Under the pieces are notes generated by a model that made no database searches, was not told where the DNA came from, and saw only the letters and a list, made by a program, of their open reading frames with translations. Both the position numbers and the translations under genes were made by a program. A stretch of 64,000 nucleotides of DNA from Melieria omissa (lineage: Eukaryota > Arthropoda > Insecta > Diptera > Ulidiidae). The first letter of the stretch is position 1; the number at the start of each line of letters is the position of its first letter. Where the stretch lies: the NCBI GenBank assembly GCA_963971225.1, contig OZ020267.1, positions 37,647,354 to 37,711,353 on the forward strand, given 5' to 3'. Shown here piece after piece: positions 57,105 through 64,000 of the stretch.

Positions 57105-57660
57105 AGGGTGAGCAGAAAGGACTTTGAGTTCCCATGGTGTAGCAGGACCAATTACGGCACCTGTCGAACACTATGAACGTCCTTTTCCTAGAGAAAAACG
57201 TAATTTGTACAGACCCTGAGTCAAATTTTATTAGTCATCACTGGAGGCTGTCCCATGGGATCTATGGTTATCAAAGGGCGTCTCTCGTCCAGTGATGTCT
57301 GTAAAAGCTGCAAAGATGAAAAAAAGTAGAAACGATACAACACTTTCAAACGCCAACTCTCTAACCTGGGATCAATAAATCTAGGGTTGTAATCTCAGAT
57401 CTGCTCTCATTTAACCCTTTCAGTCACAATGTCCAATATATTGGACTACATCCCATACAATTCATGCAGAATGGGTTTATTTTCATGACGGAAAGGGTTA
57501 ATAAGAGGTCCAACTGATTTGCCTTGGATTGAAACTGTTGCTTAGTTCTATAGAGAAACAAGAAGTAATTCTCAATAGGCCATTTTGGTCTCCGAGTGAA
57601 AGTGCGGTCCGTGTTGCACATACCTTTCCCTACATTAGTTAACCTATCTCACCTTTCTGA
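57105..57660 (+). pseudogene. LINE relic: C-terminal end, interrupted by a MITE
   Basis: The plus strand carries GRLSSSDVCKSCKDEKK followed by a stop and, in the same frame, NTFKRQLSNLGSINLGL, matching S.DVC.SC.DE..VET..H and the L..L.S..L part of the RNase-H LINE C-terminus. Upstream, 'ACGGCACCTGTCGAACACTATGA' (split by changes) is shared with the fragment at 62185-62300. The copy is split by the MITE at 57411-57501 and ends near TTAACCTATCTC and TGACCTAACG, close to the TTAGG-like tail. Confidence 0.6.
57411..57501. mobile_element. piggyBac-like MITE (91 bp) with GTCCAATATATTGGAC palindrome
   Basis: TTAA borders, inverted ends CCCTTTCAGTCA and TGACGGAAAGGG (one mismatch), and the perfect 16-bp palindrome GTCCAATATATTGGAC just inside the left end. 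It is inserted in the LINE relic and is therefore younger. Confidence 0.85.
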
Positions 57661-59026
57661 CCTAACGACAGCAAATTTGCAAATTATTGAAGTTTTGGAT
57701 ATTAAAAACTGATTTTAACTGAAACATTTGCTAAATACTTATAAATATTTCTACCTTTGTACCTTTTCTTCTTGCACAAAATTCAGCAATTATTTGGGTT
57801 AGTTTCTATGAAAACAAATAATTTTTTCATGGCTGTACTTAAAATTACCTTTACCTCTTTTTACCACCTCTTGATTTTTAAAAATTTCTGATGACAGCTT
57901 TTGCCATGGAATTCTTTTCCTGGTATTAACGCCTTCCTTACAAACGAATACATGACCCATGCAATTCCTGTGCCATGTCGAAATCTGAGCAAGCACAACG
58001 CTCTCTGCGGAGTGCTGGCTGTGATTGCAGGTTAACGATGAGAATAGAATTTAAATAAAATATTTACGGCAAATTCCGCTGCGAACGTGCGATCCAGCAC
58101 ACTGTGAGCCGCGCAGCTGGGGCGACCGAAATAGCAACACGGGCGCGCGGAGACCGCTCACCTGCATAGCTAATGGGGAGTGCGTTCATGCAGAAAAATG
58201 AAATTAGATTGATATTTGATATATTTGCCTTGTTTATGTATTTTGCAGTCGAGCAGCAGAAGCAGCACTGGCAGAAAAAACGGATCGGAACGGAACGGAA
58301 AACGCTTGTTGTAAGCGGATTAGCTGAGGCAGAGGATGGACTTGCAGTTTTGCAACAAAAACATATGAATTTAGAAGAAATTCAAAATAAAAACCAAATT
58401 TCACTGTAGCCAGTGGATATTTTTTGTGTGTATGCAACAGTGTTGCCATACGCAGAGCTAAAGTGCATGTTTTGTAGCATACTTACGGGCACTTGGGCAA
58501 AAGTCAATGTACATGTAAGCATTGTGTAGGTGTTCGTGTGCAAAAAGTCGGGTGTGAGCTGTAGCCAAGCGGCGCGCAATGCTGTGCAAGTGGCGGAGAA
58601 ACGTAGAAGAAAAATTGTTGATTTAACACTTCAATAAATAAAAATAATTGCGCGTTGCCTAGTTGAAATTGATGGGTGTGAAAGTTACAAATGGTGGCGG
58701 CGTTGAGTTGCAGTTGAGTGGCGTGAAATAAATGAAATTAAAAATTTACATATTCATTAAAAAAAAAACACACTCCTTGAGAATTTCAATTTATTTACAC
58801 GTGAAAATTTACACACGCGGCCGCCCGCACACTTACAGACTCACAGGGCCAGTGAGTGTATATGTGTGTGTGTGTGAGTGCCAATACACTTGCATTATTT
58901 ACGCATGAAACTAATTGCCAGTGTGATTGCAGAGTAATAGAGAGGCACACATACATAAGTATGTATATATGTGTGCATGTATGTGTGAGCATCTTTAAAA
59001 ATTTAGCACCAAAATCACTAATAACC
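57661..59026. other. AT-rich DNA then unique TG/CA-rich block; no gene found
   Basis: 58.0-59.0 kb is unique and GC-richer with TG runs (58861-58877) and TATG/TGTATG words (58950-58990). Short open frames have no domain. Confidence 0.5.
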
Positions 59027-59063
59027 CACCAGACATTTTTTGTTGCCGGCAATAAGAAAACGA
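59027..59063 (+). repeat. ~37-bp repeat next to and inside the foldback element
   Basis: CCCACCAGACATTTTTTGTT followed by GCCGGCAATAAGAAAACGA occurs here just outside the left arm. It occurs inverted at about 59571-59609, inside the foldback element next to the right arm. It also begins CCCACCA, like the foldback arms, so it may be the end of an older, related element. Confidence 0.7.
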
Positions 59064-59825
59064 CCCACCAAGCAAAATGTGAGAAATAGGCAACAATCGT
59101 CAGTGGCAACAAATTGGCGACTCGACGATTTATTGGCGCAGTGACAAATTAGCAACATGTCACGAAAACACGTTGTTTTTCAGGAATTTGAAATATCGAA
59201 TTGATATATTTTGTATTTCAGGGAGATTGATCGCATTTAAAAAATTTGTATTCATTCGGCGACGGTTCATTGATCAACAGCATTGATTCAAGCTCAGAAC
59301 AATGAGAGCAACATTGAATATTTGTATGCAAAGGAAATTCCATCCCAACCAAAACTGACTGACATTTTATAAATTGTTAATTTCCCAGACAATATGATGC
59401 ATTTAGATATGAAAAAGAATCGTCCAGACGATAAGAAAACTACATTTCACGGCGATAAGAAAACGACTCGTCACGGCGAGTTGCTTTCGGCGGACGTTTT
59501 AGAACGACTGGTGATACGAAATCGATACGCTGGCGATATTACCGGCGATCAATTTGTTGCCGGGGGCGACTCGTTTTCTTATTGCCGGCAACAAAAAATG
59601 TCTGGTGGAGCTTGATCAATGAACCATCGCCGAATGAGTACAAATTTTTTAAATGCGATCAATCTCCCTGAAATACAAAATATATCAATTCGATATTTCA
59701 AAGTCCAGAAAAACAACGTGTTTTCGTGACATGTTGCTAATTTGTCACTGCGGCAATAAATCGTCGAGTCGCCAATTTGTTGCCACTGACGATTGTTGCC
59801 TATTTCGCACATTTTGTTTGGTGGG
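59064..59825. mobile_element. Foldback DNA element with 214-bp inverted arms
   Basis: Left arm 59064-59277 and right arm 59612-59825 are inverted copies with only about seven differences in 214 bp. They begin CCCACCA and end TGGTGGG, and the element is flanked by the 5-bp direct repeat AACGA (59059-59063, 59826-59830). The 334-bp centre holds repeated GATAAGAAAAC words and 'GGCGAT' motifs and has no transposase. The near identity of the arms points to a young insertion or to gene conversion between arms. The superfamily is unknown. A 5-bp duplication is unusual among common fly elements (Transib uses 5 bp but has different ends). Confidence 0.85.
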
Positions 59826-59830
59826 AACGA

Positions 59831-61467
59831 GCGCTTTTTTTTACCTCAACAACACTTTAATGCGCTCGCCCCGAAAAGTTCGTTCACAAAATGTTTGCAG
59901 TCGCATTAAAATTTTTAGCAGAAAGTGGAAAATGTTGCCATTTCACGCTTCGACCTCGACGAAGCGACTTGGCCGCCTGTGCATCAATCGGGTTGCGTTC
60001 GTCGTTGTCGTCGTGTATGTTTAATGTTTCATTTGACAAGCCCTTCAGCTGCATTCAGTCAGGCGTTATGCAAATTTTTCAATGTCATCTCGACGCCATC
60101 CGCCATTCACTTAACCCCAGCTATTCTGGTCGCCATTTCGTTCGACCTGTACGTCAGCTTGGCGCGGCGTTTATAGTTTCTCGCTTAAGTAACTCGTAAA
60201 TTTTTCAGCACCTTCTATGTTATTTGCGTTTGGCGCGTGGAAACTATTTACAATCGCCTTGTCGCACTCAAACCACTGCTGCCGATGCTCGCCACGATGC
60301 AATAGTCGCATGCACGGCCCACATTTGCCGTCGCGCTCTCGTTCCACCAACCAACTCAACCCGCAATGTCGCGTTACGTCTGTGTAACGGTAATGGCTCT
60401 GACACTTTGTGATGTTTTCTCGATGGTTTTATGTCGCTGCAGTTGCCGTTGTTGTTGTTGCATTTGTTGTTGAACTGCGTCATAAAATTGCGACACTGGG
60501 TGCCGTCGATGCGGCAAGAGCGCAGCATAGGAAAAGAGAGGAAGAGTGAAACTGTGATGGGGGGAGCGGAGGCAGCGATAGATTGAGAGGCGGAACGTGA
60601 CGCCCATGTCGCTTCGTATGCATTAGAAAATCAGCTGAAATCTGTGCGGAAATGTACTAACGCTGTAGTTGGTTGCACGTGTGTGTCGTAAACCGAATTT
60701 GATGTTTACGGCCTTGAGAGCCACTTTCGAATTTATTTTAGTGGCATTAGAAGTGGTTTAAAGTTGTAGCCGTTCACGCCAGTGGATACGTCGAGTGGCG
60801 GCTGTTTGCATGCATTCGCGCAGCGACAATGACTTTTCAAGCACCTGCAGTGTGGGTGTCATTGAATCGGGGGGGGGGGGGAGGGGTGAACAGCTTATTT
60901 CCGGGCTCAAATCAAATAAGTCCACATTTGTGTGGGTTACCACTAATTAAGATGCATTTGGTTGAGTATAAAATTTGGTTGAGTATAAAATTAATGAAGA
61001 ATGTCTTTTAATTATTCACAATAAAAATTTAATAAGGCGCCGCAGATGATCCAGCACATTTAGCATTATTTCTAAACAACCTATTTTAGAACTTAGCATT
61101 TGAAACACAATTTTTTAACCTTTTAAATATTTAAGATATGTATCCCTTCGGATCCAGTGACAAATTTTTTTTCGACGAAATTAATCATAAAAAAATTACA
61201 CTTTCAATTCAAATATTAATTTTTTTTTTAATTTTTTACACAAAAACAAGAAAACCAGTGGCGTAAGTAAATAAAATAAATAAAAAGAAATAGTAATAAA
61301 TAATAATAAATAATAATATTCAAAACTACTTGTAAATTCAAAACTTACGTTACGTGTTTTTAAAGTTACATCGCACATTTGTGTATGCTGGGTCACAAAG
61401 GGTTGAGACAATTTTCCACATAACGATAAAATAATCGAAAATAATTGCAAAATCAAAAAAAAAGTTA
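59831..61467. other. Unique GC-richer block, then AT-rich DNA; no gene found
   Basis: 59.83-60.8 kb is unique with TTG runs (60440-60470), a TCGTCG run (60000-60015) and a 13-14-base G run (about 60869-60881). Several mid-length open frames overlap on both strands without a domain. 60.9-61.47 kb is AT-rich, with ATAAATAA words. Confidence 0.5.
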
Positions 61468-62164
61468 GTCAGGGGTGTCGCAGAAACCGAGTCGGAATTG
61501 CCTTGTTGCCGGAATTGAAAATCAATTCTGATTTCAAATGGTGTCATGAAAACTGCTCGGTTTTGCCTCCTTTCGAACAAAAACAAACCCGATTTTCGAA
61601 TCAGCTGTTATGTCAAATGAATTTTGATTTTGCTCAAAACATAAGAAAATAAATTAACAACAATATGAGTTCCGGCGTTTTGGCGTTTTTGTTATTTGAG
61701 GAAGAGTGCTCCTTGAAGTTGAAAAGGAAAATCCTTAGGGACCATAGCAATCCTTTGGAGCTACCTGAATCGGTGTAAGTGCTAACTTGATTCTTGTTGC
61801 GCTTGCTTACCAATTTAGCTTATTTATTTCTCAGATTTATATCCCACTACCGTCTCAACAAGAAGGCATTTTTGCCAGTGTTGGATGCAGTGGAGCCGCA
61901 TTTGGGTGCGTCATCGATCCCATCTTCACGAAATATCAGCCAGCACACTGAAAAAATCACAGTTTCATAAATCTGCACAAAATTCTCTTATCGGTTTGAT
62001 TCCAATAACCAAACCGATTAAGTCATGGCCTACGACACCTAAAACAGATTCAAAAACGATTCGAAAATGAAATCGATAAAATTGAAATGCACGACACCGA
62101 AATGAAATGTTTGTCAGTTTTGAAACTGATTCCGACAACGATTGGATTCCACGACACCCCTGAT
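61468..62164 (+). mobile_element. PIF/Harbinger-type element, internally deleted
   Basis: Inverted ends TCAGGGGTGTCG (61469-61480) and CGACACCCCTGA (62152-62163). The flanks TTA (left) and TTT (right) fit a worn 3-bp TWA-type target. CGACACC recurs near the right end (about 62033, 62092 and 62151) as a subterminal motif. The plus strand carries the start of a HARBI1-like transposase gene with an intron. The rest of the gene is deleted. Confidence 0.7.
61665..61970 (+). pseudogene. HARBI1-like transposase, N-terminal fragment with intron
   Basis: Exon 1 (61665-61774) encodes MSSGVLAFLLFEEECSLKLK then RKILRDHSNPLELPES. The intron 61775-61834 is clean (GTAAGT...TTTCTCAG). Exon 2 continues VFISHYRLNKKAFLPVLDAV then EPHLGASSIPSSRN and stops at 61968-61970. 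The pattern RxLRDxSNPLxLPExxFxxxYRLxKxxFxxxLxxxxPxL is the conserved start of PIF/Harbinger (HARBI1-like) nucleases. Full proteins are several times longer, and here all DDE catalytic parts are missing. The 82-codon spliced frame is intact, which suggests a fairly recent deletion derivative. Confidence 0.75.
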
Positions 62165-62184
62165 TTTAAAATACTGGTCAACAA

Positions 62185-62300
62185 ATATATTGAATCCTGT
62201 TGGCATATTCGAGTCGATAGCGGCACCTACCGAACACTATGACCCCACTTGTCCATTGGAAAATCATGAAGAAAACCAGCTTGGGCGGCAGTGGCGCACA
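62185..62300 (+). pseudogene. LINE relic fragment
   Basis: 'GCGGCACCTACCGAACACTA' and the following reading (APTEHYDPTCPLEN in one frame) match the segment upstream of the Cys motif in the relic at 57105. It is a short fragment trapped between the Harbinger element and a MITE. Confidence 0.4.
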
Positions 62301-62449
62301 TAGTGGGGTTTGGGTTCAAACCATCTCCAAACACAAAGAAGCTGGTACAAAATATGATCATGAATGGTATTTAGCTCAAAAGTTGTACGCAAAACTTCCC
62401 TCAAAATTAAATCCGTGTGTGTGTGCCACTGTTGTGAGGTCTGTGCTCA

Positions 62450-63215
62450 TTAACCCTTTCGCTACAGGTTTTTACTGGAGAAAGTTAAGTCGTCGTAAAG
62501 TAGATTTTGTTTTTTGTGTGGTTTTATCAGCAACATTCGATAGCAATTTTTTTAATTTTTTTGCCGAATCCTGTTTTTTAGTGTGTTGTCATATGACAGC
62601 AATCATATCTTTCTGGCTGTAGTAATTACTTAACCCTCGGATGGACTTTGTTGTCTGGCCAGACGAAATGGTTCTATTTTTATTCATAACTTTTTTTCTG
62701 TGCGCTCTGTCGTGCTGTGCTTTTGTGACTTTTCAAGTTTCGTTATCTTCTATATAAAACGTAAGAAATAAAAAGAATTTCTACGCGGTTTCATGCATTT
62801 TTTTGTCACAAAGTCAGTTTCTACACATCTGCACTTCGTCTATATATCTCTATAACTGCCCATCGAAGAGTTAAAAATAAATTTTTTTCGTATAACAAAA
62901 AATTAAATATTTCTTATATTATTTTGGCTAAAATTATTTAAAAAATATCTCTGAATTGAAATAAAAAGTCAATTTAAAAATGTTCCTTATTTTTTCTGCT
63001 TCTTCTTTCTTCACTATGTGACGATATAACATTCAAAAAAGTGTATAATTATCTTTTTTTTAAACTTCAGTATTCATTTTATTAATTTTGTATTATTTCT
63101 AAAACTTCAAACTATTCTTATAACCAACAAAATGATTATTCTTGAAACCATAGACTTTTCAGACATCCACAAAGTAGCATGTTGTCATATGGCAACAAAA
63201 TAGCAAGTAGACACG
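62450..63215. mobile_element. piggyBac-like MITE, second copy of the 42310 family, with nested MITE
   Basis: Begins TTAACCCTTTCGCTACA and is homologous, in inverted orientation, to the whole of 42310-42833. It keeps the palindromes TGTTGTCATATGACAGCA (62585) and TGTTGTCATATGGCAACA (63180). The right end is worn: CCCTTTCG/TTAA is no longer readable after 63205. It carries a 241-bp MITE at 62630-62874. Without it the length equals that of the 42310 copy. Confidence 0.8.
62630..62874. mobile_element. piggyBac-like MITE with GTCTGGCCAGAC, nested
   Basis: TTAA borders (62630-62633, 62871-62874) with imperfect inverted ends CCCTCGGATGG and CCATCGAAGAG. The perfect palindrome GTCTGGCCAGAC just inside the left end is also the palindrome of the piggyBac relic at 31288-33760, suggesting that family as the source of transposase. 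245 bp including TTAA, non-coding. Confidence 0.8.
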
Positions 63216-63659
63216 ACAAAACGTTTTCTGTATCAATACCTGGCTTTTCAGGTCTCCATCTGACTCCATACCATGGCATCAAGATTCCTTAAAAACCTGG
63301 CTAGAACCTCTACGTTGAACATCGAATATTTGAATCTTCTTTGCTTAATTAAAACGTCGAACTGTTTTGCCCGGATTGAAGCGTTTCATTTGTTATACTT
63401 AGATAATTTTACAGCATAAAAATTGTGTCTTGTTACGACTACCTACACGCGTCATTATTGCAAATTAATTAAGCAGTTCAGTGTTAAAACTACTTGAAAA
63501 TTATGCATCAAACTATTATCACGTATACGCCATGAATGCTTGTAAATAGTAAAGATTTCAAAAACATGTTAGAACTATATCTTATAGTAACCTATGCATC
63601 AAATGTTACAAAACAATTAAGAAACAGACTGATTAGTGGTGATGTGACTTCTTTATCAT
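63216..63659. other. Unassigned DNA, no gene found
   Basis: About 440 bp with no recognised product, repeat or end motif. Confidence 0.45.
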
Positions 63660-64000
63660 CCTCTCTAGGCACCACTACTTTGCATGCGCTTCTCCATCTG
63701 ACCACATAGAGCCATGAACATGGACAGGACGTCTTTTAGTTGATTGCTCAATGAAATAGAGAGTTTTCCCTTCCGCCATAGTCTATCGGTGCCCACCAAA
63801 ATTTTGTTTTCACTTAGACTTCTTATGAAGGACAATGACATGCTAAAGGGCTCAGGTCGATATTGCAGTCTTCCACATCTAATCACATCACAATCAAACA
63901 CAATCAAATTTCAGTGGGAGAGTTTTGCCTTTAACTTTGGTCCAATGCCCACAAGAGTTCTTTTTTCATTCAAGCTTCATCATACTTACGAAGGACATTC
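63660..64000. repeat. ~157-bp tandem repeat running off the right edge
   Basis: 'GAGAGTTTTCCCTT' + 'GGTGCCCAC' + 'TTCACTTAGACTTC' + 'TTATGAAGGACAATG' (63757-63842) recurs diverged as 'GAGAGTTTTGCCTT' + 'AATGCCCAC' + 'TTCATTCAAGCTTC' + 'TTACGAAGGACATTC' (63915-64000). The 80-codon minus-strand open frame here (63907-63665) is not recognised. Confidence 0.55.

Noticed and set aside
60860..60882. G homopolymer as a regulatory G-quadruplex
   Set aside because: A single G run is not a G-quadruplex motif of four tracts, though slippage or an assembly error is possible.

Overview
The window looks like gene-poor nuclear DNA of a higher fly (Diptera, Brachycera). The unique parts are full of CAA/TTG and CA/TG runs in the style of fly introns and intergenic DNA. 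The transposon content (mariner, Tc1-like, piggyBac, PIF/Harbinger, RNase-H-bearing LINEs, tRNA-derived SINEs) and the many AGGTTAGGTTAGG motifs fit an acalyptrate such as a tephritid fruit fly. That placement is an inference from style, not from a diagnostic gene. I found no convincing host protein-coding gene, rRNA or functional tRNA gene. The stretch is most simply a large intron or an intergenic region.

Layout. Blocks of unique, moderately GC-rich, trinucleotide-rich DNA (about 2.5-3.8, 7.7-8.9, 11.4-13.8, 18.0-19.1, 21.2-22.5, 24.6-25.4, 27.9-28.5, 34.2-35.3, 39.1-40.3, 43.2-45.7, 52.3-54.2, 58.0-59.0 and 59.8-60.8 kb) alternate with AT-rich blocks made of mobile-element relics and tandem repeats. 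Main repeat arrays: a CATCA pentamer (0.44-0.76 kb), a ~187-bp triplet (1.9-2.5), a ~75-bp array (7.0-7.7), an ~88-bp satellite split by a transposon (9.9-11.4), a duplicated ~0.5-kb unit with inner TTTTA arrays (22.96-23.99), a 'GATTAGGAGTAACTCC' minisatellite (26.0-27.3), a 7-bp satellite that changes sequence along its length (35.9-38.1), a ~320-bp repeat (41.1-41.8) and the start of another repeat at the right edge.

Mobile elements. At least eight LINE relics keep only the RNase H/C-terminal end or 3' tail of the pol protein. Two further relics come from an RTE-like LINE. There is a SINE family with tRNA-like A and B boxes, a gypsy-type solo LTR with a 4-bp target duplication (46.87-47.29), two mariner fragments, and a deletion-derived Tc1/mariner element with matching ends (56.5-57.1). 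A PIF/Harbinger fragment keeps its intron (61.5-62.2). A 2.5-kb piggyBac relic (31.3-33.8) keeps terminal repeats, an intron and a Cys-rich tail but has lost the catalytic core.

Most striking signal. A whole set of TTAA-flanked piggyBac-like MITEs begins TTAACCC. Most carry, just inside the terminal repeat, a perfect or near-perfect palindrome that differs between families (for example GTCTGGCCAGAC, GTCCAATATATTGGAC, ACCCGGGTACCCGGGT). Several are nested inside other transposons. A second highlight is a 762-bp foldback element (59064-59825) with 214-bp, nearly identical inverted arms and a 5-bp target duplication. A third is a pile-up of non-autonomous DNA elements at 48.8-51.9 kb.
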